A stretch of DNA of 64,000 nt, from contig CM070632.1 in assembly GCA_036346255.1 (NCBI GenBank), forward strand, positions 32,514,657 to 32,578,656, read 5' to 3'. Shown piece after piece: positions 33,910 to 44,343 of this stretch; position 1 is the stretch's first letter, and each line of letters opens with the position of its first letter. Below the pieces are notes generated by a model. It made no database searches. It was not told the origin of the DNA and saw only the letters and a program-made list of their open reading frames with translations. The stretch is from Ampelocalamus luodianensis. Taxonomy: Eukaryota; Streptophyta; Magnoliopsida; Poales; Poaceae. The position numbers were made by a program, and so were the translations under genes.

Positions 33910-36564
33910 TGTCGGGACCCAAAATTACGATTCTGGAACCCTCTATGTATACTGCACTAGTCCAGGATCACGCTAGTGCACACAGTGTTAACATAGGTGA
34001 ATATCCATCCATACTAGCCATAAATAAGGAAAACGATTAGTTTGAATAATAAATAAGGGTTTTGACCTTATGGTCGAGTTTACACTTAATAAGCCACGCA
34101 GGGCTAACAGAGAATAAAACTGCAGCAGAACAGAAATAACTTCAGCGTAGATCCCATCAATTCACCACAGACAACCGACTGGGATCCAGACCTTAACGAT
34201 CAGCAACCTTCGTCGAACTCCTCCTCGAAAGCAGACGTAGACTCCTCATCTTCTGTAGGTTTGGGCGCAAGTTTTACAACAAGCGTGAGTACACAACCGT
34301 ACTCGCAAATCATACCATAGAATGCAATTTATAGATGCATGCTTATTCCAAAGAAAAGGCTTCTGTGGTTCTTTTGCATAAAAGCAACATTTGCAATTGA
34401 ATACAATAATAGATTGAAATGTAGTTCAAAATAAATAGACAATATTAATTTAACAGTTATTTCCACAAAGACATAAAGCTAAGCAGATTATTCACATAGC
34501 CACATGACTTAGATCACATAGCTCCCATCTCAAACATTTTATGAAAACTACCCCTCGTGTGAAATCCCCGAGCATGTCTATAACCGCGGATGCGACTATT
34601 CAAATAGATTAAATTAACACTCTGCAGAGGTTGTACACTTTACCCACACGATACAACTAGTGTTGCAAGCACTAATCATAACAAAACGGTTCAGAAACTT
34701 TATCTTAACATTGACACTCCTGATGTGCTTACAAACCGCTATGCCAACCCAAACGAAGCGCTTTGGCATAACACACACCGCTGGACAGGGACACAGCGAA
34801 TCGCCCCGAGATACGACTACCTTGTAGTACACACCTCCACCCATAGCCTAACCTACCACCTGAGTAATCAATGCCAAGAATCCATAACCTACTAAGTTAG
34901 GCCCGTCCCATCAGGCATGTGGTCGTACAGTAAGGCTCAGTTCAATGGCGCACAAAGTTAAGTCCTTAATTGACCAAGGCAAGACTTCTATTTTCTAACT
35001 AGGTCACAAAGATTATCATTCCCATTTACAAAGTCCACCATATCACACAGTATCCACCACTTGCTTCAGTCTAAATCCTTTCCCACCCAGTTGGTTTTAG
35101 TGCAACACATGCTATCACGAAGTAACAACATATAGCACACAGTTTTACACAAAGTTCCATAGTCACTTAGTCAAATTGAATATTTGCAACTTACATGAGA
35201 TGTGAGACTCGTAGCATGGCTAAGCAATTGTACTCGCATCTAACAACCCACGTTGGTGCTACAATATTACCAACTAATAACCAATCTAGGGTGACAAGGA
35301 AATATGACACACAAGGCCAAGGTGTATTAACAAATTGGATGATAACCATGCCCAAAAGCATTTGAAACAAAGTAATTTGAAAACTGGGTTCAAGATGATC
35401 AAAGGTATGACTTGCCTTGGAAAAGGTCTAAGTACTGGTCATGATCTTGAGGTGCTACTTCTTCTCCAAAATTCTCCGACGAATCGACGTCTACGTGCAA
35501 ACGAAATAAATAAACAAAACAAATAAATAACAGAGGCAAAACAACCTCCAAAAATTAAATACAAATCTCAGATAAATAGAGCTCGAATTTAGATAAATTT
35601 AGGAATTTGAATGGGCTCAATCGGAGTTCGGATGCAAACGTTATGGGCTCTAGAAGATTAAAAATCTAAAGAAACCCTAATTTGGATTTTCTGGAATTTC
35701 CAAATTATTTCTTAAAAGAAAAATTGGATTATTGCACAAGCATGATGTCAGCACAGGGATTTCGAAAAAAGATAAATAAAAAGAAAACACTGACATGTGG
35801 GACCCACATGTTAGAGACTCGGCTCACGGTGGACTAAGCCCACCGAGCCTCGGGATCTGGAGACCGGTGGACTGAGCCACGCGGTGCTGACGCGGCACTG
35901 ACGGGGATGCCACGTAGGGGACACGCAGGCGACGGGCTGACACGGCGCTGAGGTGGCGGCGATTTGGCGCTGACGCGGCTATGGCTAGGGCGGCGGAGGC
36001 TCGGGAACCGAAGGTTCCGGCGAACGGCGGCTCCTCGCCGGCGGTGGGTGGTACCGGCGTGTAGAGGGTGCGACGGTGAACTCGGAGGTGTGCTCACGGG
36101 TGCACGGGGTTGATGAGGGTGGCTGGCGGCGAGGTTTAGGCGGCGAAGGATCTTCGGGCTCGACGGCGACGACGCTGGAGGTGTCTCCCGGCGAATGGCG
36201 ACGGCGGTTCCGAGATGCGGGCGACGCGGTGGTGCCGAAGGTGGCCTCTACTGACGACGAGGAGGTCTGGAACGGCGACGATGGCGAAGGGGTCCTTCGG
36301 CCGCCAAGTGCATGACGAACAGGATGCAAGTGCATCCATTCCATTGGATCAAATTTTGACAATGACCTTTTTTTCATTTTCAATCATAGTTTTGGCTAAA
36401 ATAGTTTTGGCTAATGTTCATGTTGGGATTATTCACATTAAATGTTTTTTATTGTAAAGTCCAATATTAAGCTTTTGAATTAAATTGAAATAAAACCAAA
36501 TGGTGACTTTTCTCCCTACTAACTATTTAAAAGGTTTTTAAACTCAGCAAAAATTGGGATGTTA
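33910..36564 (-). repeat. 5' LTR with internal deletion and filler
   Basis: Begins TGTCGGGACCC as the 3' LTR does and ends GGGATGTTA, two or more bases short of the full ATGTTACA end. The part matching 27336-27974 of the 3' LTR is missing and replaced by about 95 bases of unrelated DNA. The lost part contains the TATA-like box, so this LTR probably cannot drive transcription of its element. Confidence 0.9.
36312..36400. other. Filler DNA at the 5' LTR deletion
   Basis: Bases 36312-36387 match 41554-41630 almost base for base. They are followed by a short tandem copy of TAGTTTTGGCTAA, which then joins the resumed LTR sequence. This looks like break repair with template switching. Confidence 0.75.
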
Positions 36565-36731
36565 GATCGGGCTGAACGGTTTGTGCTCCCTTCATGCAGA
36601 ATGTGTTGTATGGCTGGCTTGCTTATCCATCCTTGGATCTCCAATGCTGCTAACCCACACATATTCTCCATGACGGAGTGGGTCTTCTTTTTTGTGGATA
36701 TCATGAGGATATGTGCACGATATTAAGATGA
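36565..36731. other. Short unassigned segment
   Basis: About 170 bases between the truncated LTR end and the start of the copia LTR. No coding or repeat signal recognised. Confidence 0.5.
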
Positions 36732-38397
36732 TGTTACAATTGGCAATGACACTTTTGGTTTGCTATTTCTCATGTTTTTGGCAAATGTTCAAAGGCTGTC
36801 AGGTACAGGCAGTCTGACTGGCGCTGGGAGCGGTCAGACCGACCATGGCGGTCAGACCGGACATTGAATGGCGGTCTGACCGGTTTTGTACTGATTGGTG
36901 ATTCGTTTGGAGAATTGATTTTGGGAAAGGTCATATCCCTGTTTATCTTTGCATATGTGTTGCGTATTGTGTGTTTTCACTGACGTGGGTAAAGTTGTGA
37001 AGAACTTGTTCCCGGAGACGATTTCTCTGTCTATTGCTGTGCAGGTGTCTTGAAGGTCAATGACGGTCAACGACGAGAGGATCAGGACTAAGCTTGGAGA
37101 GCTGAGGTCCAGAACGATCATGGATGCTGGGTGAGGTCAATTGGCTCAAGCGTGGCTCAGAATGGACGAGGATGACCGAACGGCGATTCGATCTGACGGG
37201 TTGATCAAGCGGCGCGGGGGTCGGTGCAAGTGCCTTGGTGGTTCCGGTGGAATCCGGACGGGAGAGACTTGCCGACATGATGAGAGCCGTTGATCAACCT
37301 ACACGTGGCGGAGCAGGCGATTGCTTTGACAGGATTGGATTCGGTCCATGGAGAAGGATCGAGAAGGGGTATTTTGGTAATTTCACCAAATACAGGCTTT
37401 GTGACTGTTGGCTAAACCGCGGCGCTTGAAGAAGCGGTTTAGGTCAAGTGGAGATGAAGACGACGCTTTAAAATGCGTGCGTAAGTGTCCCGGTTGTGTT
37501 GGGCATTAACAGGAGCCCATTAGAGAAACTCTTCTTGAAGCTAGGCCTCTAGTATAAATAGGAGGGGTGCTACACAGCCCCCAAGCACTTCATTTGTAAA
37601 CCCTAGTTTGGTTTTAGGGACTTAGAGAGAAAGAGAGAGGCTTAGGGTTCTAGGGAGATGAGTTGATTGTGTGCTCATAGATTGAGCTCTTGTCCTCCTT
37701 GAGGGAGTGGCTGTAAACAACAACAATCACGAATCAATCCATGGATGATTTCCCAAAGATGTGTCTCTTTGTGTTCTTCCTTCTTGTTTTGTGATTTTGA
37801 GCCCATATTTGATTCTTTGGTTTTGGTTGATCTCTTCTTCTCTTCTACCTTGCTGTGATGTGTGGGAATACATCTAGAATCACCTAGACCATCAATCGCC
37901 CACGAGCAAGTGTTTAGATCAAGTTTTCGTTTTTGCTCGGTTTTGAACCTTCCTTCGGTAAAACTTAAAAAGGTCTAAAATTTAATGTGGATCTACTCAA
38001 TCGTTGCTTGGAATAGGTTCCTAATATCCTTAGGAAGGTGTGTTCCAAATTTGGTCAAGTTTGGCCATGTAGATCAAAAGTTAGATCAATTTTTGTTTTT
38101 GAAATAGTGCTAAAATTCACGTTTTGTGCTGATTTTACTATTCACTGGTCTGACCGCTCTTAGTGGCAGATCATTGCTCTGTTCACCAAAGACTGCTTCA
38201 TCAGTGAAAAATTGTGTTTCTGATTGTTTCTTCTGGGGGTTTGAAGGGAATTCAACATAAGTCTTCCACTGTGTTTATCTATTGATCTTCATAGCTCTCA
38301 TAGCTATTGGAGTGAAATTTGTGTTGAATCTAATCTTAAAAGAAAAATTTGGTTAAGCTCCTATTCACCCCCCTCTAATCGCCTTTCCGGTCCTACA
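36732..38397 (+). repeat. 5' LTR of the copia element
   Basis: From TGTTACAATTGGC to GGTCCTACA, about 1.67 kb. It has GGTCAGACCG words near 36800-36880 and the TATTCACCCCCCTCT block just before its end, which is common in SIRE-type LTRs. The start is inferred from the TG and from the general LTR layout; the end is set by the primer site. Confidence 0.75.
37553..37561 (+). promoter_or_regulatory. TATA box of the copia LTR
   Basis: AGTATAAATAGGAGGGG stands about 840 bases before the LTR end, a strong plant TATA match. Confidence 0.7.
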
Positions 38398-38399
38398 AT

Positions 38400-38411
38400 T
38401 GGTATCAGAGA
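38400..38411 (+). other. Primer-binding site (initiator Met tRNA)
   Basis: TGGTATCAGAGA lies directly after the LTR end CCTACA, complementary to the initiator methionine tRNA end. Confidence 0.9.
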
Positions 38412-38453
38412 CCGGTTAGCTCTTCTCATAGATCTTAACCGGTCTTTGGAGTC

Positions 38454-40600
38454 ATGGCGACTGACAAGTATTCAATCAAACCTCATATCTTTGATGGATC
38501 TGATTTTGCTTACTGGAAGGCTCGTATGCAAGCTTACATCGAGGGTCAAGGGCACATTATTTGGCTTAAAGTCAAAAATCCATATGTTGTGCCAGCTGAT
38601 GACGATGTCATCACTCCAGATGTTGAGGCTAATAGTAAGGCTCAAAATTTTCTGATTCAAGGGCTTAGTCGATCTGAGTTTGAGCGTGTTGCTCATTTTA
38701 GGTCTGCTCATGAGATCTGGAGGACTCTCTGTGATTATCACGAGGGTTCTACTGCGATCAAGGAAGTGAGACAGAACCAAGTCAAGAAAGTATACTCAAA
38801 GATCGAGCAAAGGCCCGGTGAATCTTTAGATGAGCTGTGGGGGAGGTTCTCCAAGATTCTGCATGATCTTCGCGCTGTGGATCTTGTTTTCACTGAGTCT
38901 GAGAATGCACGCCAGCTTTTGGGTGCTCTTGATGTGAGAGTTTGGGGGATGAAGATCACTTCCATCAATGACAACACTGTCATGAGTGAGCTTACCATGG
39001 ATAAGCTCTACTCGAGGTTGAAGACGCATGAGATTGACTTTATCTCGTGTCTCCCCAAGACAGAGTCGATGGCTTTAGTGGTTGACCCATCCAAAGGAAG
39101 CTCTTTCGATTCTTTGGACTCTAGCTCATCTGGCTTTTCTTTGTCTGCTTGGCACTCTATGAGCGATGAGCAACTTGAAAGGATACCTGAGGATGATTTA
39201 GCCCTCCTATCCACCAGATTCTCGAGAGCATATAACAAAGTGAGGAATAGGAGGAGAGGATGCCCTGTCACCTGCTTTGAGTGTGGTGAGCCAAATCACA
39301 TTCGGTCCAGATGCCCCAAGCTGAAGGGCAAGGAGGAAAAGGACTCTCAGAGGCGTCCTCAAGCTAAGGATGCAAAAGCAAAGAAGCCCAACTATCGCAA
39401 GTTCGTCAGCCGGGTCCTTGCCGCTCTTGAGAGTGTTGATATGAGCGATGTGGACTCGGGGACGGAGGACGACGAGGATGACTCCCATGGCAAGAAGAAG
39501 ACCCAAGATTTAACCAGCATGTGCTTCATGGCTAGGGACAGCCACGACGTCGACTCCTCCAACGACGACGACCTTTTCAGCGATCCCGATAAGGTCCGTC
39601 GTGCGAGGAAGGAGGACATATGGCTTGTTGACTCTGGATGTTCTCGACACATGACTGGAGATTCTAGATGGTTCTCCTCCCTCACACGTGCATCCGGAAA
39701 TGAGTTGACCACATTTGGGGATGCTTCTACCGGGACCGTGACAGCCAAGGGCACAGTGCGCGTCAACAACAAGTTCATACCTAAGGACGTCGCTTTGGTG
39801 AGTAAGCTGAGGTATAATCTGCTATCTGTTTCTCAGCTGCTTGATGAGGGTCTGGAGGTAAGGTTTAAGAGTGGTGAGTGTAGAGTTCTGGACTCCTCAG
39901 GTGAGCATACCTTTGGGATCACTAGGTTTGAGAGGATCTTTAGTGCTGATTTCAGTGTCTCTTCTGCTTCCAGTTCTAGATGTCTTGTAGCTTCTGATTC
40001 TCATGATCTAGTCTTATGGCATCGTAGACTTGGACACATAGGTTTTGACCACTTGACTAGAGTCAGTAGCAAGGATTTTATTAGAGGTTTGCCTAGGCTG
40101 AAGGCTGTTAGAGACCTAGTGTGCGCTCCCTGTAGACATGGTAAGATGGTTTCTGCTTCTCATCCACCTCTTACTTTAGTGATGACTGATGGACTTGGTC
40201 AACTCTTACACTTAGACACTGTTGGCCCTTCTAGAGTTCAGTCTGCAGGTGAGAAATGGTATGTGCTTGTGATTGTGGATGATTTCTCCAGGTATTCATA
40301 GGTTTATTTTCTGGTTTCTGAGGACGAGGCTTTTGGATTTTTTAGAGAATTGGTCCTTAGACTAGCTGTTAATCTTCCTGGAGCTTTGAGAGTTATTAAG
40401 AGTGACAATGGGATAGAATTCAAGAACTCTTCTTTTGCCACTTTCTGCACTGATAGGGGAATTGAGCACCAGTTCTCTTCACCTAGAGTTCCCCAGCAGA
40501 ATGGCGTTGTAGAAAGGAAGAACAGAACCCTGGTAGAGATGGCTAGAACCTTGTTAGATGAGCATTCCACACCTAGGAGGTTTTGGGCTGAGGTGATCTC
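38454..40600 (+). pseudogene. Copia gag-protease-integrase polyprotein, cut short
   Basis: The frame opens at ATG 38454 and runs 615 codons to a TAG at 40299-40301, then goes on in the same frame to 40600. Residues 1-210 are Gag (IFDGSDFAYWKARMQAYI, then the UBN2-type block). A CCHC zinc knuckle, CFECGEPNHIRSRC, is at 274-287. A lysine/acidic linker follows. The protease has WLVDSGCSRHMTGD with the catalytic Asp at residue 393. The pre-integrase HRRLGHIGFDHL and integrase core (VDDFSRYS, KSDNGIEF, QQNGVVERKNRT: D, D and E) come next. The TAG replaces the Trp usual after SRYS. Coding ends at the LTR junction. Confidence 0.93.
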
Positions 40601-41353
40601 ATGGATTGAGCTCTTGTCCTCCTTGAGGGAGTGGCTGTAACCAGCAACAATCACGAATCAATCCATGGATGATTTCCCAAAGATGTGTCTCTTTGTGTTC
40701 TTCCTTCTTGTTTTGTGATTTTGAGCGCATCTTTGATTCTTTGGTTTTTGGTTGATCTCTTCTTCTCTTCTACCTTGCTGTGATGTGTGGGAATACATCT
40801 AGAATCACCTAGACCATCAATCGCCCACGAACAAGTGTTTAGATCAAGTTTTCGTTTTTGCTCGGTTTTGAACTTTCCTTCGGTAAAACTGAAAAAGGTC
40901 TAAACTTTAACGTGGATCTACTCAATCGTTGCTTGGAATAGGTTCCTAATATCCTTAGGAAGGTGTGTTCCAAATTTGGTCAAGTTTGACTGTGTAGATC
41001 AAAAGTTAGATCAATTTTTGTTTTTAAAATAGTGTTGAAATTCGCGTTTTGTGCTGATTTTACTATTCACCGGTCGATCACATCAGAGTCGGCCCGATCA
41101 TTCATCGGTCCGACCGCTCTCAGAGCTGGTCCGACCGCTCTGCTCACCAAAGACTGCTCATCAGTGAAAAATTGTGTTTCTGATTGTTTCTTCTGGGGGT
41201 TTGAAGGGAATTCAACATAAGTCTTTCACTGTATTTATCTATTGATCTTCATAGATCTCATAGCTATTGGAGTAAAATTTGTGTTGAATCTAATCTTAAA
41301 AGAAAAATTTGGTTAAACTCCTATTCACCCCCCTCTAGTCGTCTTTCCAGTCC
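40598..41353 (+). repeat. Truncated copia LTR joined to integrase
   Basis: From the word CTCAT, shared with the integrase end, this repeats the 37674-38394 part of the 5' LTR with scattered differences. It has an extra GGTCCGACCGCTC-rich stretch at about 41070-41150 that the 5' LTR lacks. The last few bases of the LTR end are changed or missing. Confidence 0.85.
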
Positions 41354-41581
41354 CTCCAGGAACTCCTTGAGCACTGAGACTTGACAGAGTGGACGCTGAT
41401 CATTCCTTGCTCGAAGTGTCTTTTCTGCTAATTCAATGCTAAGTTGATTATTCTTCCTCTTGAGCCATCTTCTTGTTGTTTCTTCGGGCAAGTCTTCTTC
41501 ATTTGCTGGTTTTGATGGAGATGGTTGGTAAAAAAAGCGTTTTCTCTTAGTGAATGACGAACCGGATGCAAGTGCATCCAT
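41354..41581 (-). other. Unrecognised ORF fragment (MDALASGSS)
   Basis: Minus-strand frame starting at an ATG at 41581: MDALASGSSFTKRKRFF, then PSPSKPANEEDLPEETTRRW, a lysine/arginine-rich middle and CQVSVLKEFLEG at the point where the copia LTR begins. Charged and plausible as protein, but I recognise no family. It is cut by the copia LTR and is at most an N-terminal fragment. The first codons and the leader are also present at 36312-36387. It could belong to an old transposon or a gene fragment. Confidence 0.35.
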
Positions 41582-41667
41582 TCCATTGGATCAAATTTTG
41601 ACAATGACCTTTTTTTTCATTTTCAATCATTTCTCATCATTTTGACAATGAACTGAGAATGAAGCAT

Positions 41668-41935
41668 TACTTGGGTGGCTAGTGGAGGTGGTTGTATCCC
41701 CAGCCCACCAGGGTTCAAACCCCAGGTTTGGCCCTGCGTGTCTCGTTGAGGAGGATTTTCTTTCAGTGGGAGGCGACGTACCCATCGCAAGCGAGGCGCC
41801 AGTGGTGACTTCGTCATTTCTTCAAGCTCTGCTCGTCCGGTCTTCTGTAGGCGTCGTGTGTGTGAGTGCGTGCGTGTGGTGGTGTGCGTGTGTGGGGGCG
41901 TCTATGTGTTGTACTGGGTGTTTCACATGTTAGAC
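41668..41935 (+). mobile_element. Candidate tRNA-derived SINE
   Basis: TGGCTAGTGG at 41676-41685 resembles a polymerase III A box, and GGTTCAAAC at 41712-41720 is a perfect B box, with the spacing usual in tRNA-derived SINEs. The rest runs through a CTCGTTGAGGA-type part to a GT-rich tail (GTGTGTGTGAGTGCG). The ends are not clear and no target duplication was seen. A tRNA pseudogene is less likely because of the body length. Confidence 0.5.
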
Positions 41936-41973
41936 CATGTGGCCAGGACTAGAATATTTTAGTGATGAATAAT

Positions 41974-43103
41974 TGACAATGTTGGGTACTGATGTTATTT
42001 GAGGCGTGTGCGTGTATGGACTTATATCGGTCAAGTTGGGACGAACTTGTGCGGAAAAAGATGGTGTTTTGGTCTTTGCATGTGCAGGGTAACTCGGAGG
42101 CGATCGTGGTCTACGGCGGTGACCGGGAGATGACTTAGTGCAAAGTCATGGTCCGAAGGGTCAAGGGTGCTGGAGGAGACGGTCGGGCTCGAGTTGGAGC
42201 GCGTGGAGATCAAAGATGGATGATACGTGGTGGAGCTACGGATGTGTAGTCCGGAGGCTACGACATGTGATAATTTTAGGGTGTCTAAAATTGGACTGGG
42301 TTAAATTGTGACCAGGTGTTAAGCCCATGTATTGGGCCCTAAGTCTAATGGGTCGTACGTGGAGGTTAAGTAATTAGGGTTTGGAGGCTATACGGGTATA
42401 AAAAGAGGGCGCTGCCGGCTGGAAGGTGAGCGATTGTGGGATAGAAAAAGCAGGGGCGCTTTTAGACGCGAGGTGCGGGCGACGGCTCCAGAAGTATCGC
42501 CAGGTGATGTGCTAACTGCGGCGGCTGCCCATATGCTTTCCACGGTTTTGGGTTTTGCTTGATAGAATATTTGGAGGTGTTGATTGCTGGTAGAAGCTGT
42601 ACACGTGAGCTATAGCATTGATTGCACAAGATGGAAAGGGAGATTAGGCACTTGTGTGATTAGTAGACAATAATAAATTGTCACGAGGGCTTGAGCGGCA
42701 GTGGCTTTTTGGTTGGTGTGACTTTTGATTAATGCTTTTGCTGTTTGCTTGGATGGACATGAGAATAGAAAATTGCATTGGTGTGTTTGGCTGCACGTCG
42801 TGACGTGATTCAATCCAGAGAGACGATCAGGAAGCTGCTGGCGGCAGACGTGATGACCAGGCGCATGTGTTGTACCTGGTTGTATCGCCGAGTTCCGGTT
42901 CCGTGAGCAGACAGCTGCTGGCGCTGGTGTACAACAGTCTCGTGGATTTTCATGCGGCTTGATTCATGCTAAGTTTGTACTAAGGTTTGCATTGTGTTTC
43001 TTCTACGTGAGATTGCTTTTAATATACACGAGAGATTTAGTTAGCGTAAGAAAAATCTATAACAATCATTCACCCCCCTCTGATTGTCATTAACGATCCT
43101 ACA
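41974..43103 (+). mobile_element. Copia-type solo LTR (1,130 bp)
   Basis: From TGACAATGTTGGGTACTG to CATTAACGATCCTACA, with the CATTCACCCCCCTCTGA block before the end. It is flanked by a 5-bp duplication ATAAT at 41969-41973 and 43104-43108. No primer site follows, so it is a solo LTR. A strong TATA box is inside. Confidence 0.9.
42397..42404 (+). promoter_or_regulatory. TATA box of the solo LTR
   Basis: GGGTATAAAAAGAGGGCG, about 700 bases before the LTR end, with a GC-richer segment after it as expected for a transcription start region. Confidence 0.65.
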
Positions 43104-43108
43104 ATAAT

Positions 43109-43740
43109 TTTTTTTTGTGACAATGACCTGACATTCCATTTCACTTCCGGTAGAGGAGGCAATGGCTTGACTTCCTCAAAAGTCTGCTTAGTGACCTTAT
43201 CAGCTTGCTGAATGATGACAGGCTCTCGTGTAGGAGCAGGTTTGGCCTTGGCATACTCTACCTCCAGCGCTTCCTTAGTCATACTTATCATGGATTGCAC
43301 CCTTGCAATTTTCTAGATCATAGTCTTGCCTTCACTTGGTTTCAGCTCAAGTAATGAACCACCTGCAGAAGCATCAAGATATTTTGCCGAACTAGCCGAC
43401 GGAGACATATAAAATGTTTGCATAATAACACGGTTATCTATTCCCAAATCTAGACCAGTGGTTAGCAATTCATGATATCTGGTCAATGCTTGACTAAGCG
43501 TTTCATTAGGCAACTGAGTAAAATTCATAATATCACGCCTATTATGTTGGATTCTAGGCAATGGGATTTTCATGCAGAATTCTTTCAGAAGCAACAGTGA
43601 TAGTGTACCATGATATTACCATTGGATGTATCAACAATGATAGTGTACCATGATTTTGCTTTTCCATTGAGTGAGAAAGATTAATAATATCCACTTGTTT
43701 CAGTCTGCATGTATTCCTTGCTGTTGGAAGGTGTCGCAAA
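43109..43740 (-). pseudogene. Ty3 gag fragment, non-chromovirus type
   Basis: Two minus-strand pieces in different frames. 43313-43594 has FTQLPNETLSQALTRYHELL and VIMQTFYMSPSASSAKYLDA, which is the capsid pattern of Athila/Tat-like Gag (a QTFY-type word and a DAxxGG end, here DASAGGSLL). 43110-43300 goes on with the linker (KPLPPLPEVKWNV). It may come from the same kind of element as the protease at 21661-23561, but nothing joins them. It is broken by the solo LTR at 43103. Confidence 0.65.
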
Positions 43741-44075
43741 ATGACTTGAACATCACAATATGATGGTACGGATTTTTCTCCTTTCTTTCATGCGAATTCC
43801 CTTTCTTGCACCATCTTGATCAATTCCAGATTCACCCTGTACTCATCGGCTTCGAGCTTTGCATCCGATTTCGGCAGAGCACAAATATCATGACATGGTG
43901 CCAAAAGTCGCCACATGCTTTTGGCCCCACCTGCAGGCTTGCAAAAGAAAACATTGTAAAACAGAAACTAGCAATGGGGTTTAGGGAAAAAGAGCGTTGG
44001 TAATAATAAATCTCAAAACTGAACTGCTCCCTAGCAACGGCGACAGAAAAGTTGTTGACGTCATCTATGCACAAT
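43741..44075. other. Unassigned segment before the Ale-like element
   Basis: About 330 bases with no coding or repeat signal that I can name. The five bases before the next LTR are ACAAT. Confidence 0.5.
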
Positions 44076-44296
44076 TGTTAGACGTATGTCACGTCTACAG
44101 CACCATGCACCGGATATCTACCGTATCACAACTGATTCCCTGCCACGTTTAGCGCTAGCTCCAGCCATACTTAGTTGCATCTAATCTTGGCATGTAATCT
44201 TCTTGTTTTGGTAGTTAGAGCTCCGTGCTCCTGTACCATCTGTATGTACTCACGGCATGTGCATGGAAATAGATGTGTGAATTATTTCCACCTTCA
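44076..44296 (+). repeat. 5' LTR of the Ale-like element
   Basis: From TGTTAGACGTATGTCACG to TTTCCACCTTCA. Its first part matches 49671-49795 closely. A TGGTATCAGA primer site follows directly. Confidence 0.9.
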
Positions 44297-44306
44297 TGGT
44301 ATCAGA
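44297..44306 (+). other. Primer-binding site (initiator Met tRNA)
   Basis: TGGTATCAGA directly follows the LTR end CTTCA and is complementary to the initiator methionine tRNA end. Confidence 0.85.
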
Positions 44307-44343
44307 TTAGGTTTCATCCTCCTATCACACACCTCCTGCTAGC

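Larger units (their letters stand above)
24983..36564 (-). mobile_element. Tekay-type chromovirus, nearly complete (11.6 kb)
   Basis: Minus-strand Ty3 element with two LTRs (33910-36564 is the 5' one, 24983-28134 the 3' one), a primer-binding site, an extra ORF, gag, protease, RT, RNase H, integrase, a chromodomain and a polypurine tract, all in the normal order. The pol type and the chromodomain place it in Tekay/Del (RIRE3/RIRE8-like). Several stops and frameshifts inactivate it, and the 5' LTR is deleted internally and lacks its last bases. Left flank CAAG, right flank GATCG, so no duplication remains. Confidence 0.92.
36732..41353 (+). mobile_element. SIRE/Maximus-type Ty1/copia element, 3' half deleted
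   Basis: Plus-strand element: 5' LTR 36732-38397, primer site, a long gag-protease-integrase frame to 40600, then a direct jump into a truncated second LTR (40598-41353). RT and RNase H, the env-like region seen in some SIRE relatives, and the first half of the 3' LTR are gone. The copia order (integrase before RT) agrees with integrase being the last domain left. Confidence 0.88.

Noticed and set aside
38454..40301. A host gene of 615 codons
   Set aside because: The Gag, CCHC, DSG protease and integrase motifs between an LTR and a truncated LTR show it to be a copia polyprotein.
41712..41720. tRNA gene at the B box
   Set aside because: No acceptor or anticodon stem can be formed around it; a SINE is the better reading.
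44297..44306. tRNA genes at the TGGTATCAGA sites
   Set aside because: These sites (also near 33892, 38400 and 54855) are retrotransposon primer-binding sites, complementary to a tRNA end; no cloverleaf is present.
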